Assembly (NCBI GenBank): GCA_028023455.1
Contig: JAQFVV010000013.1
Coordinates: 12,006,579 to 12,070,578 of the forward strand
Reading direction: 5' to 3'
DNA from: Epiperipatus broadwayi
Lineage: Eukaryota; Onychophora; Udeonychophora; Euonychophora; Peripatidae
Length of the DNA: 64,000 nt
Shown: piece by piece, positions 11,661 through 24,389 of the stretch
How positions within the stretch are numbered: the first letter of the stretch is position 1
Layout of the letters: each line of letters starts with the position of its first letter
Notes under the pieces: generated by a model
What the model was told of the DNA's origin: nothing
The model's input: only the letters and a program-made list of their open reading frames with translations
The model's database searches: none
Program-made: the position numbers and the translations under genes

Positions 11661-12760
11661 GATAGGACTTGGTTGATAGTTTGCAATTCTGTTAATAAAA
11701 AGCATTTTTGCATTTCAGTATTTAGAACTATATTAGTTAGTAGAATCACTTTTAACTTATCCAACATAATATAATAGAATAACTCAACCAATGCATATTT
11801 AATTTCATGATGTGAAAATGGAATCACCTTTGTTTAATACAGATAGAAGTTATCCTGCTGCTTAGTTTTTGATATTATATTATTCTTATGCTAAAAGATC
11901 AATAGTGTCTCCAATTAGTTTATAACTAAAATATATAATTATTATATTTTCAAGTCTAATTTAATGTCTATTTTTATTTTAAAATGATGTCCTTTATAAA
12001 TAGAAATTCTAGAATTAATTATTATAAAAGATTATTTCAAAAATTTGAATAACTAATGAGATAATTATCAAAATGATATGGGGAAAAGAAATTGTCATTC
12101 TAGGCAATTGCATAAACTTAATTAAGAAAGTTAGTGAATATCAGAGTGTAATGGTTAAACTCTAAACTGTTTTACTAATAACCTACATTATAATAACAGG
12201 TAATAAAACTATTATTGGCCAACTTTACTCATTTTTATATGAGAAAGTTACATGTCAATATATATATACTTAAAAAGAGTTTAGCAAATATATACTTCAA
12301 TTAATTGCAACCATCTTCGATCTTTTGGTATAAAGATAGTACAGTATAACATCTAAAATTAAAAAGTATATAACAGCCAAGCTTTTTCAATCTGTGTTAA
12401 ATAAAAGTGACCCCATTTTCACATTATTAAACTTTATAAACATTGATCAAAATGTTTTGTTAGCTTTATCATTGGTTCACTCACTGCCAGGGAATTGGAC
12501 ATATTGAGGATTGAAATAAATTTAATAATAATTTAACAGAACAAACAAAATGTGTAAAAAGAATGCAGAAATTCAGAGAATTGCAAAAATAAATATAATA
12601 TAGAGAAAAAAACATTGTACTTCTTTAAAAAATGTAAACATAATTATTGTAATAAGAATGCAGTTTATTATCTTAAACTTTTGATATTTAAAAAAGTGAA
12701 AAAAGTATACTAGAATTACTGACCCATCAGTTTTTTTGCTTAAAATATTTATTAAGATTA
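11661..12760. other. AT-rich stretch, nothing recognised
   Basis: Spacer between the SINE and the hAT element. No repeat or coding motif is visible beyond short A/T runs. Confidence 0.5.
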
Positions 12761-12768
12761 CACATAAC
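12761..12768. repeat. hAT target site duplication, left (8 bp)
   Basis: CACATAAC occurs immediately before the left terminal inverted repeat and again immediately after the right one (19741-19748). Eight bases is the duplication length made by hAT transposases. Confidence 0.93.
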
Positions 12769-13544
12769 CAGTGATGATATCCAACCGGTTTGCACCGGTT
12801 CGCGTGAACCGATTCTTAAAATTTTAAAAAATTAGCGAACCGGTAGTTAAATTATCCGAAAATAATTTTTTTTCTTATTGTCCTAAAAAAAAGTTGAATT
12901 AACAAATTACTTAATTGTTTCCAACAATTATTTGTATATATTGTAACCTAATTAAAGTAATTCAAAAAAAAATAATTAAAGGAGTTCAAAAGGTCCATTG
13001 TAACCTAAATTAATGTAACACAAAAGAAATATTATTAAAGAGAGTTCAAAAAGTCCATTGTAACATATTAAAGAGAAATCAATTGTAACTTAAAATATCA
13101 TTGGATTCGTCAAAAATCCAAATATTATTAAAGTCTCAAATATTCCAAAATTCATTGCAACTTAATAAAGATGATCAAACGATCCAAATGTATTTAATAA
13201 TTAAGAAAAGATTCAAATATAAATCTTGTAACTAATAAACGAAAAGCATTGTAGCTTAAATTAAATTATGAGAAGAATACCTGAGTAGTGGCCATTAAAC
13301 AAAAATGTCAGCCTAAGTTATCAATCGTATTAAGGGTCATTGGACTAAATGAAATATACTTCTATAATTAGATTTCTCAAAATATCACAATATCAATAAT
13401 TATAAACAAATTATTAATAACAACTATTATAACTCAGGTATATGGAAATCACGCGAGGTGAGTACACTACTAACTCAATAAAATATCTGCTCAGGTATAC
13501 AGACAGTAGATTTTATCCGCTTTCATTTCTTGGTTTGATGTTAA

Positions 13545-13672
13545 GTGCATATCCAAACAAATACCAAGTGAATATGGTCTAGCAGGGCGCCACTAGATTA
13601 TTTGAATCTAGATACGGTTATATCTAATAACCTTTCACAGGTACCGGGTTTGAATCCCTTTTTGGTACTTTA
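13545..13672 (+). repeat. Class II tRNA-like segment (pseudo-tRNA or SINE head)
   Basis: The sequence has tRNA-Ser/Leu-like architecture. 'AAATACCAA' at the 5' side pairs with 'TTGGTACTT' at the 3' side except one position. An A-box-like 'TGGTCTAGCAGGGCGCC' follows, then an anticodon-like hairpin (CTAGATT/AATCTAG), a long variable-arm hairpin (GGTTA/TAACC) and a T-arm with 'GGGTTTGAATCCC'. The position before the anticodon is A and not U, and the D-arm is poor, so it is probably a pseudogene or a SINE head inside the hAT element. A real tRNA gene is possible but unlikely. Confidence 0.5.
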
Positions 13673-13689
13673 TTTCTAATAAACATGGA

Positions 13690-16600
13690 AGATTTTGCTT
13701 TTTAGAGCCATATCACTGTATGCACTAATATCTAAGTAAGTATAAAACATCTTTAAACTAAAGTGGAATTCATTAGACATAAATCATTTTTTAGATCTTA
13801 GCATAACAAATGTGTTTCAATATTTTTTTATATAAGTTTTACTAGCTCAGATTACTATTAATTTAGGATGGCAATTCACTCATCCTTGCATGAAATAGAT
13901 GATGGAATGGTGGTTATAATATTACTAAGAAATCACTAAATATTACGAAATCAATATTTATTTATGGCCTTTGAACATTTAAACAGCTCATTAATTAAAA
14001 CTTGATGATGATAATGATAACGATAATGACAATGGTTTCAACCACAGCTTTAGGACTAAGCCTAAACATAAAACCTAATTTTTATAAAGAAATTCATAAT
14101 TATTGTTAATCTTAGCATATTCAATCATATCTTAAACAACTAATATTCAACCACTGATGATGAATGGTCACACTTACTAAAGACTACTCTTAATGAACTA
14201 TATACGCCTCGTTTAATAGCATAAACTAATATTTATTACCGCATTTCTAACATATACATAAAAATTTCTATATTTACATGAAAATTTATATTAACAATAA
14301 CAACAATAATCATAATCGACTGTTTTAAAATCATAACATTAAATTTTAAATTCTTCCCCCTTTCCCGTAAATGTATTTCAAAAGTATATTGTATCCACAA
14401 GAAAAGTATTTCATATAAAAAAAAAAATTCACTCATTGGCACACATACCTTATAATCTAACAGATAAGCAGAATGTTAAAAAAAAATGTTAGTAGAATTG
14501 AAAGAGCAAGTTTTACCGAACAAGTTTTAAATCATTTTCTCCCCTTCCCTTCTACCTCTGAAATGCTATACTTTCTTAAAACAAAATAATTTAATATTTC
14601 AACACTGCTTATTACATCACATTCGCACACAATTATACACATATAAAAATATTATTATGTATGTGCGTGTTTTATCCCATAATAACATATTATTTAAAAC
14701 CAAAATAATAATACAAAAAATTATTTTACACATTAATATTTCATAACTGTAAATTAATAAACAAATAATTTTGATACATTCAAGATCATTTATGAAGCTC
14801 AAAGTTATTATTAGTAAGACATTCTTGTTTTAATCGATCTGAATAGTCTTTAAAAGTTCTTTAAATAAAATATACCACTTTATTGCTAAAAGTTTATTAA
14901 GACTCTGATATCATAAAGAAAATAGATATAAAAAGTCATATTACCGATCTTTTGTTTGTGGCGAATTTCCAAGGGCTCAAACTTGTCTTGTATAATGTCT
15001 ATATTTCTGCAGCTACCATTTCCATTTTATGATTGAACAATCTCTTTCTTGAGGTGTATAACTATTTGATGATGATGATTCAAATACGGTTATTTGCTTT
15101 AGTGGACAATTTAGAAATTCTTATACTGACTTTAAATTTTTCCGTTCAGCATAATTCTCATCGTGGATGAAATACAGCAGTTGTTTTCATATTGTAATTT
15201 TTCTGGGGTTCAAACTCAGTTACTGGAACAATTAATTGGACTTGATGATTAATATTTATCAGTAGATTAATTCATCTTTCTGATCTTCGAATGCAGGTGA
15301 ATGTTTTCTTCTTTCTATTTAAAAACATCTTATTTCTCTGGTCAGTTGAAAGGTGTAGAATATTATTTTTCAGACAAGACATCTTTTCTTTCCTATATGA
15401 TCTGCAGCTCATGACGGTCAGGTCTGGATGGGACACATATATAATTTTCTACTCCGTCATTTCTTATATTTTCAACATTCAAAACTTCATAAAAAAAATG
15501 ATTTAAAAAAAAATTTATCTAGCAGAACTAAAATGTTTGTCTGCTTTAGTTTCAATAATTTTTAAAAAGTCTCTCTCACAATATATTATAATAACAATAA
15601 TCTAATAATAGTCTAATAACTCAACTGATTTTCCAGACTGCTTTTATATCTGATTTTTTGAGTCAACTCACCCAATTAGAGTGATAGTGTGAATTGCTAT
15701 TTTTTGACCAACCCAAAAAAAAAATCACACACCTGGTTTCCAGACACTTTTGTCTTTAAAAAAAATAGACTTAATCCTTTTTTTTTACACCTAGGTAACA
15801 TTTCAAATTTTTGAGCTTCTTTCTTTAGATCTTAAGATAAGACAATCTCAAAATTAGAGTTCCCACCCAGCTTAAGCTCCCAAAGTGACAATCATTTACA
15901 AAAACAAAATTGCTACAAAAATAGATATCTGATTCAACAATTTCCTCTTTTAACATAAAATTGTACAAAAAAAACAATTTGACAGATTTAACCCTTCCTT
16001 TTCTTTCAATATTTAATAAATGTAAATTTCTGTATGTAATGTACACACATATTTTATCATTCAAATCATTCATAAACTGACATTAAATATATAATTGCTA
16101 GCTTAGTAATTATAACCCTAATATTTAAAATTAAATCTGTGACTTTTAAATCCCAATTACAATTATAGAAAAGCAAAATAGAAGTATAGAATAAGATATT
16201 AGAATTGATCAAGCATAGGTTAGTTTTAAAGAAAGTTAAATATCTGAAATATAAAACAATCAATAGCTTACACATACACTGCCTATACGTATGCGTTATA
16301 ACTTTGCTTTTTAACAGAAAAATTTACAAATTGAATAGTTTAATTGTGTGTATTACCTTTCTATCAACACACAAACAAATAAAGAATATAATTGTTGACC
16401 CACTCTCTTTCTGTCTAAAGCTTTTAAAACTGGATCTTGTAGGGTTTGAACTTGGATGCCCTACAGCTTCCTTTTTATATATAAAAAAATGTGATGATGA
16501 TTTTTGTTTTACATTTTCCTACATGCACATTATTATAAATTTAGCTAGTGACTAAATTGTAATGGCACAATATATATATTTGTTATATCTAATGTAACAA

Positions 16601-17420
16601 TGATTCTTTTTGAACAGATTGGGTTAAAAATGATTTCCCCAGAATAATTCGACTATACGATATTGTACTTGAAACGTGTGATAAGCGCAATAAAATTTGA
16701 GTGATTAAGAATTATTCTGCAAGAAATAATTCACAACAGTTTTGTTTTAAGTAAATAAATCCATTATTTATTGTAATCAAATTAGTTTCTTTAAAAGTAT
16801 ACAAATAAAAAGTGTTATTTTATTAGTGATAAAGGAATCCATAACTATTAGTTATTAAAATTAAAAATTAGAAAAAAATTCGGCACAAATGTATTTATGT
16901 ATTTAATGAAATTTACTCTTGCTGAAATTATTTTACTTTAAAGATAAAATAACTTCATTCAAAAGAACCTATTCATTGCGAAAATAAACAGTAACATAAA
17001 ACCATTGTTCCAATGATTTTGTTATGCCGACGTTGTTTTAAATATTTATTTAACTTTTATTTTTTATTTAATGTTTTATTTCTTCACTTACATATTTATC
17101 ATGCAAAATTTGTTTTTATTTGATTAGTAAATTTAATGGGTGACCAGCTGTAGTAAATTTATAGTACATTATTTTCATTTAGTTTGCTATATCTGGTATA
17201 ACAGTGTGTCATTTTTTAACAATGAGTTCAACAAATTTTTTCTAGAATAACTTGGCAAGAAGATGGCTCATCAAATGGCATGACTCGTTTTCAAATTTTT
17301 TTTATTTTATTTTACTATTTTATTTAAGTTTTATGATTTGTTACCACTCATTTGTATTAAAAGCCAATTAATTATATGTTTTTTTTTCTAAGGTCAATGT
17401 AACACGAGAATATAATAAAA
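13690..17420. other. Internal non-coding part of the hAT element
   Basis: AT-rich sequence between the tRNA-like segment and the transposase relic. Open frames of 60-116 codons on both strands have no motif and biased Phe/Ile/Lys composition. A B-box-like 'GGGTTTGAACTTGG' at about 16442 and 'GGGGTTCAAACTCAG' near 15206 may be old SINE heads, but I cannot delimit them. Confidence 0.45.
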
Positions 17421-17438
17421 ATAAACCCTTCACAAGAA

Positions 17439-19330
17439 ATGAAACGAAAATGCCAAACAATATCAGATTTATTCATAAAAGATCCAAAAACTGATACAGA
17501 ATCAAAAACGATAGTAAAAGAAATAAGCCAATGAATTCAAAGAAAAATATTGTGGTTTACTTATTATTGGAAAAAAGCTTGGGTGTGATATCTGTACCAA
17601 AATCGAGTCAATAAAAGTGAAGGCAGCTCATGTGTCAAAAGAATGGAGAAGATGTAATATTGTTCCAAGTGGAAAAAATAAAATGATTCAACAAGCCTCT
17701 CTTAAAAAAAATAAAGGAACACTTTTCATCAAAAGCACACCAGATATGTATGATGCAATTGAAAGAAAGTGCAAAAAATGCAATTTCCAAATCCATAGAG
17801 AAAGGTCATGAAAAGTTTACGAGCTCCACTTGTAAAATTTTCAATACGGTTTGCACTTTAGTAAAACTAAACTGACCATTTTCTGATATTGAACATTTGA
17901 TAGAATTACAAAAAAAGAATGGGTTAGATATGGGAGTGGGACTCCATTCTCGAATTGCAACTGTCAAAATTGTTGAGCACATTGCAAAATACATTAAAAA
18001 GGAAATGTTTAGAAAAATAATAGATCAGAATTTAAAGATATGTGTTATAATTTTTTTATCAACAATATCATACAAAACAGTTCTTATCATTTTTATTAAG
18101 GTTGAAGATATAGATTTTTCACCAACAATTTTTGTAGATTTAGTGGAATTACAAAACAAAGATACTGCTCTACTACAAAGTCTGCATTCAGTAGGATTTG
18201 ATAATCCATATCTAAAGAATAATTTGATTGGATTTTGTTTAGATGGAGCAAGTATGATCCTGGAAAGGTGGTCAGGAGTGAATGTTAAAATAAAAAACCA
18301 CTATCCCAAGTTTATTATTTGGCATTGTTTGAGTCATCACTTTCAGCTTGTGCTGGAGGATTCTATCAAAGACATAAGCAAATGAATCACTTTAAAGCAT
18401 TTATTGATGAAATATACAAAATCTTTTATTAATCTAATAAAAACCAAATGGCACTGAATAAAATTTCAACTAATTTGGGAATTGAAATTCTAAAAATTGG
18501 TAGAGTTTTTGATCCAAGATGGGCAGCATGCAGTCATAGATCAGCAGTTGCAACATGGCAAGCCTACCTAGCACTGTATGATTTTTTTTTCTACTAATAA
18601 GAACTTTTCTGAAATGGCTAAACATCTCACAAACAAATATTTTATGAGAGACCTGGCTTTAATAATCAATATACTAGAAGAAATGTTTTTGTTGGCAGAT
18701 GCTCTTCAAGGAAGAAGTGTAAATATATTGCATACTGAACAATTGATTAAGAGAACAATTAAAGCATTTGAATATCAGATAGAATAGTTGTACTTACAAA
18801 AATATACTAAATGAAATTATCTCTTCTACAGAATTCCTGCATATTAATTTTGTTGAAGACAACAAATGTATGAGCCTTCCCCATCAAAAAGTACTGAATG
18901 TAGTGACAACAAATATGACATTAAGATTAATGGATTGTAATACCATAAATAATAATATTCAAGATAGAAATCACAAAATCCATCAATTAGTTAAAACTGT
19001 GAACCCAGACGCTTTGAATTTGAAAGAAGCTGTAGTTCCCTGCAAAGAATTTGAGAAGAGAAATTATTTCATCGTGAGATTTCAGTTAATGATTTCTGTG
19101 ATTATGTTGAAAATGTTATGATAAATCACCAAAAACATGTTATACCTGAAACTATCCAAAGAGCTAAAAATATAATTAAAACCATTGTTGTGAGTTCCCC
19201 AGAGGCTGAATGAAGGTTTTCTGTGATAAATTCAATTTATTCTGATGAAAGAAATCACCTTGAAGTGAAAAATGTGGCAAATCTTCTAGTAATAAATTGG
19301 ATGTCTTCCATTAGATCATTGGGATTGTAG
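17439..19330 (+). pseudogene. hAT transposase, KIAA1586-like, broken
   Basis: A hAT transposase cuts the element at its terminal repeats and reinserts it. The relic begins with 'MKRKCQTISDLF' (17439), has a cysteine-containing N-terminal region near 17580-17790 ('CKKCNFQIH'), then the RNase H-like core. In the core 'GFCLDGASMILERWSG' (18232-18280) and 'IIWHCLSHHFQL' (18316-18350) match the domesticated KIAA1586 protein. The C-terminal dimerisation region reads 'SSPEAE' then TGA then 'RFSVINSIYSDERNHLEVKN' (19193-19273). Stops or shifts lie near 17533, 17811, 18386, 18788, 19121 and at the TGA at 19210. It cannot make a full enzyme. Only the lineage is inferred from motif resemblance. Confidence 0.85.
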
Positions 19331-19740
19331 TGACTCAGTTCAAGTTTGTCTAAGAATTCACAATACAGCTGATGATGCTATAGTTAAAAAACATCATCAA
19401 CCTGAAGAGACATATGATCCAATGGAATGTCACTACGGAAATATCTTGCCAAATAAATAAGTTTTTTTTTCCAATTATAAAAATGCTTTAATTCTTTCTG
19501 ATCCCATAAGTGAGATTGCAAAGTACATCATAGTGCGCATGTGCACTGTTGCACTTTTTTGTGTATGGTGGGGGAAGGAGGATCATGCAAAATTTCTGAG
19601 AAGTCGCCAAAAACGTTTAGGTATGAAACCAAGAAGTGATTTGCTTTCATGCTTAGAAAGACGAAAAATAATCAGAATAGGTTCTTAAATACAACTATGT
19701 TTAGAGAACCGGTTCTTGGAAATTTGGGATATCATCACTG

Positions 19741-19748
19741 CACATAAC
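19741..19748. repeat. hAT target site duplication, right (8 bp)
   Basis: Exact CACATAAC partner of 12761-12768. Confidence 0.93.
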
Positions 19749-19774
19749 CTACAAAGAGCCTTAAATTCAAGCTC

Positions 19775-20739
<965 letters not shown>

Positions 20740-20940
20740 CTGAATTTGAAACTGATTATAGTACAGATTATCAAAATTTTAAAAGAAGTTATAGAAAACA
20801 TCAATGGATATAAATTACTATTTTACAGTTCACATGTAATTACAAAAAAAGTATTTGATTCTATGAATATTTTTGCCATAATTAAAATTTTGTAACACGA
20901 TATTGTCAAATTCTGAAGAATATTTGTTCAGCGCAACAAC

Positions 20941-20952
20941 ATGATTAGTTTA
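20941..20952. repeat. Target site duplication, left (12 bp)
   Basis: ATGATTAGTTTA recurs at 22172-22183. RTE copy A has the corresponding sequence (ACAATTAGATTA) only once, which shows that the repeat arose on insertion. Confidence 0.82.
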
Positions 20953-21012
20953 AACCACTAAACATCATATGATCACTATCTCATACTAGCATATAATTGT
21001 TATTAAACAATT

Positions 21013-21099
21013 CAAAACTCTCCATATAGCAGTGCCATCTTGTACATCCATTGATTGCTCTTGTTAGCACAAGATGGCACTACTATATGGAGAGTTTTG
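21013..21099. repeat. Hairpin with 31-bp arms
   Basis: Arms 21013-21043 and 21069-21099 are inverted copies with one mismatch, around a 25-nt loop. The right arm runs into the 18-bp duplication flanking the retrocopy. Confidence 0.93.
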
Positions 21100-21109
21100 C
21101 TTTGTTTTG
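21092..21109. repeat. Retrocopy target duplication, left (18 bp)
   Basis: GAGTTTTGCTTTGTTTTG is exactly repeated at 22152-22169. The length and the adjacent T run are as expected for LINE-driven retroposition. Confidence 0.92.
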
Positions 21110-22151
21110 TTTTTTTCAGTGATGAAAGTTTATTCATCAAAAAAAGGTACAAATATGGTTAAGTAAGAGGTTTACAAAGAATGGTAAAAATAAAATTCTG
21201 GAGCAACATAGTGAAGGGGGAGGGATACATATGAAAAGGGAAAGGGATGTGGAAAGGGTTTGTATTAACCATTAAAGACAAATAAATGTTACAATTAGGA
21301 ATTATTTGTAAAGTCTAGAAATCAAATATGAATAGTCTTTTAGGAGTACAATATTGGGAAAGTTGAGAAATAGGAAAGCACTTGGAGATAGCATAAAATA
21401 TGGACTAAATCAATCTACTGATCAGTTCTTCCAAATGGCCTTGAATATCTTCACAAGAGAGCAATCCTGAATACTTTGGAAAAATTATGGAAAATCTATG
21501 GAGAACAAGGGGAAAAAAATCCAAGTTTCAAAATGACTCTGCTGAAAACCATTCTAATCCATCATGAAAATCACATGAACAGCAAAAGGCCAGCCCTATC
21601 AATAGCAACTTTGGAAGTAGTAAATTAAATAAGGTGGATCACTTGCAATTAGAATCATGAGGCCAAACTGCGATCTATTTTGCAATAATACATGGATAAA
21701 ATCACTCATAATGATAACGTTAAAGAATCACCATAAATAACGTTATTTTTTCATCTTGTGAATGAGAAAAACCAACGTTGGTAACGATCACCACAGCGCC
21801 CTCATCCCAGACCCCTCCCTCAAAAAAACTAGGATTTAGACCCCTAGGAGTCCTCCCACCAACTGGACCCTCTCATTCATTCAACAAAATTAAGTGAAAT
21901 GAAAATTTTTATTAAAAGGTAAAATTTCTGTAGAAATAGTTTGTAATTTCAGTGGCTGCCATATATTTACATAGCGTTTTTATAAAAGTTGAAATTATGC
22001 TTACTTGTGATTACATTGTTGATATAGCTTGTATATGAAAAGAGAGCTAAAAAACTCCTTTTTTTAATAGGGATAGTTTTAGAGAAATTTAATTCTCTGA
22101 ACTAGAAAAAAGGGAACGAAACAGGGAGCCAGAAACAGTGTTAACTGGAGT
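21110..22151 (-). mobile_element. Retroposed RNA copy (1042 bp), unknown source
   Basis: On the minus strand the segment ends in a short A tail (T7 on the plus strand, 21110-21116), with an AATAAA signal at 21129-21134 placed 12 nt before it, and it is bounded by 18-bp duplications. This is the signature of a polyadenylated transcript copied into DNA by a LINE. I find no long open frame and do not recognise the sequence, so it may be a non-coding RNA, a 3' UTR-containing processed pseudogene or a SINE/LINE end. It is less AT-rich than the flanks. Confidence 0.8.
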
Positions 22152-22169
22152 GAGTTTTGCTTTGTTTTG
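22152..22169. repeat. Retrocopy target duplication, right (18 bp)
   Basis: Exact partner of 21092-21109. Confidence 0.92.
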
Positions 22170-22290
22170 AAATGATTAGTTTACAAGTATCACTAAGATG
22201 GTAAATATTGATGAGGATATGGTAGTGTCTTTCCATGTCTTTAATCAGTTTTATGAGAACTATTTTGTGGATCAAACTAAAAATAGCATG

Positions 22291-23985
22291 ATTCATAGAT
22301 AATCCTTAAACTGTCAATAAAAAACAAAAATGTAGTAGAAGTGTACTAAAGACAGATATTTTTTGTACAGATAAAATACAATTAATCAGAATATCTATTA
22401 TTCAAAAACTTCTACTATTTAAGCAAAATATCTAAGATAATCTTTTACAATAAATAATTCATTTGTATACACATTTGCAAACAAAATTTAAAGAAGAATA
22501 AAAAAATATCAGTAAATATTTATAAATAAACCAAATTCAAGGAGATATGGGGGGAGGGGGCTAACTTGGAAGCATGTGGATTTACAATGAGGATATAAAA
22601 GATCTATTATTAAAATTCAAAAAACTCAATCTTAAAAAGCACCCACATATTTGATGAACTGCCAAAATATATATATAGGTATGGTTGGATGCAAATATAT
22701 AAAAGTAAGAATGTGTGCAAGTATAAAATAGTATAAATATGTATACATAAAAAACAAATAGTGAAAGTAAACAAATTTATACCCTAATGAAGATGACTAA
22801 AATTAAAAATAAATTCCACCTTTTAATGAACTGTGCAAATTAATTTACAAACTTATTTTAGCTGCATAATTAAAAAAGAAAAGAATTACATGAAAAAAAA
22901 AATCAATATTTTTAAATTTTTGCAAATCTGTGAAATTGTATTTTTGTGTGTGCCATTTGAGAACATTCTGTCTTGTGTACCATAAAAAAAAAAATCTAGA
23001 TGGTAATTACATCTTGAAAATTAAGTTTTTTTTTTTTAATTATTTCTTTAAAAAAATGCTTTACTTAATTAGATTTTCTGATATGCAATTTAATTATGTT
23101 GTATTGCACTGTAATTAAATTTTGAAATACTAATTATGTTTCAGATTCCAAAAAAAAAAAAAAAAAAAAGAACAATTTTTCCATCAAGATTTTATTTACA
23201 GTTTCCCTGCTTGAGAGAAATTAAAGCCTTTTTCATTATTATTAATAATAATATATTGAAAATTTCAAAATTTTTCTAATTTAAATATTAAGTATTTTTT
23301 TAAATCGATTTATAAAATAAATAAATAATTTTAAATGTAGTTTTAAAATTAAATCTGTGTAAAACGAAAATGTTTTCAAAAATTTATAAATAAATCATTA
23401 TTAATTCTTTAATCTTTTTTCCAGCATATTAAAAATTCGATATGTATCGAAAAAAAAAAAAATTATTAAAGGAATAGTTCTAAATTCAAACAATAAACCC
23501 TTGATCATTGTCTGTATCAATTTAACATTAACAAGCATTATTTTTCTTCTTATTGGCCTTTAATATCTAAGTTCACGGAGAGAAAAAAAATCTCTATTTA
23601 TCTATCCTATCCAACATATTTAATCTAATCTAAATTTCCAGATTTCATCTAAAGTCACCCCCCTTCCCAAGTTATTCTATATCTGCATCTATATGGTCTA
23701 GGATCTGTCTTGCATTATTTTGTGTCACAATCCATTCACTGTCATAATTGACATTTAATATCCAATTGAATGTCTTTATTTTTCTTTACAATCATCCCAT
23801 TAATACAGTTTATTCTAGCATTGTAGATTTTAAAACTAACCTTAAACTTTACTGAGAAACATCCCAATGAGTTGCTAATTGACAGAAGAAATGCCAAGAA
23901 AATTTTTCTTCCATCTGGCCAATTAAATGGATTACTTTTCTCTTATACAAATGATCTAAATTTCACTTACTTCATGATAACTAAT
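22291..23985. other. AT-rich stretch, nothing recognised
   Basis: Very AT-rich, with A and T homopolymer runs (for example 23150-23169). Open frames at 22930-23118 and 23872-24057 carry no recognisable motif. Confidence 0.5.
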
Positions 23986-24120
23986 ATAAGGGTAGCTTAC
24001 AATCTTATTAAGCTCACTTGTTTATGTGCAATATCAAACCATAAACTTAAAATATAATTTTACTTAATAAACAGAAAATGTTATCCTTTTATGTTACAAT
24101 AGCCATATGCACATGTATAT
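23986..24120 (+). repeat. Partial 5' LTR of Ty3/gypsy element
   Basis: This 135-bp segment repeats directly at 25703-25838. They share the exact 26-base block starting 'CTCACTTGTTTATGTGCAAT' and the following block, with about 88% identity overall by eye. Here the repeat ends abruptly inside the LTR and continues into RNase H coding sequence, so the rest of the LTR, the leader, gag, protease and most of the reverse transcriptase have been deleted. Confidence 0.8.
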
Positions 24121-24123
24121 ACT

Positions 24124-24299
24124 GTAAAGGATCTGAGAATATTGTGGCCGATGTGCTGAGTCGAAATCCATGTAGGTCAGAACAAAATCATCTATCAAGA
24201 GAGAATGCCTACATTATAAATATCAACATAATGATTGATAGCAATGTAGAGAATGATTTAGAAAAATTACCTGAAATACAATTACTTACCCTATTTTAA
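24124..24299 (+). pseudogene. Ty3/gypsy RNase H C-terminal fragment
   Basis: The fragment 'CKGSENIVADVLSRNP' (about 24121-24168) is the well-conserved end of the Ty3/gypsy RNase H domain. The D of VADVLSR corresponds to the last catalytic aspartate. Upstream RNase H sequence is missing because the frame starts at the deletion joint with the LTR. It continues toward the integrase zinc-binding region. Confidence 0.82.
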
Positions 24300-24389
24300 A
24301 CCCATCATAAGAGTTTTAAGAGGAGATAAAATGTATTGAAATATCTCAACCATTATAAGTAAGAAAATCTGGTCTTACTTCAAAAAACT

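Larger units (their letters stand above)
12769..19740 (+). mobile_element. Complete hAT transposon (6972 bp), KIAA1586-like
   Basis: The element begins and ends with the inverted repeat CAGTGATGATATCC (12769-12782 and 19727-19740) and has 8-bp duplications outside. Subterminal AACCGGTT-type motifs lie at both ends (12784-12845, 19708-19714), the usual transposase binding area. A broken transposase occupies 17.4-19.3 kb. The 4.6 kb before it is unusually long for a hAT leader and probably includes later insertions, one of them the tRNA-like segment at 13545-13672. The ends suggest transposition by a working enzyme in the past. Confidence 0.9.
20953..22171. mobile_element. Insertion in RTE relic, itself containing a retrocopy
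   Basis: The outer inserted segment is 20953-21109 plus a base or two at 22170-22171, about 160 bp once the inner retrocopy is removed. It carries the 31-bp hairpin at 21013-21099. Its family is unknown to me; a short non-autonomous element fits best. It is bounded by the 12-bp duplications at 20941 and 22172. Confidence 0.65.
20745..22290 (+). pseudogene. RTE-like RT relic, split by nested insertions
   Basis: The relic aligns with RTE copy A. 'AGTACAGATTATCAAAATTT' matches 'AGTACAGTAGATCATATCCA', and 'AGTATTTGATTCTATGAATA' matches the 'AFDSIN' region. At 20952 the alignment stops. It resumes at 22172 ('ATGATTAGTTTACAAGTATC' against 'ACAATTAGATTACATAATGA') and continues to about 22290 ('ACTATTTTGTGGATCAAA' against 'AGTATTTTGTGGATTAAA'). 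The bases ATGATTAGTTTA are present on both sides and are the target duplication of the intervening 1.2 kb. It is strongly diverged, with many stops. Confidence 0.8.
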
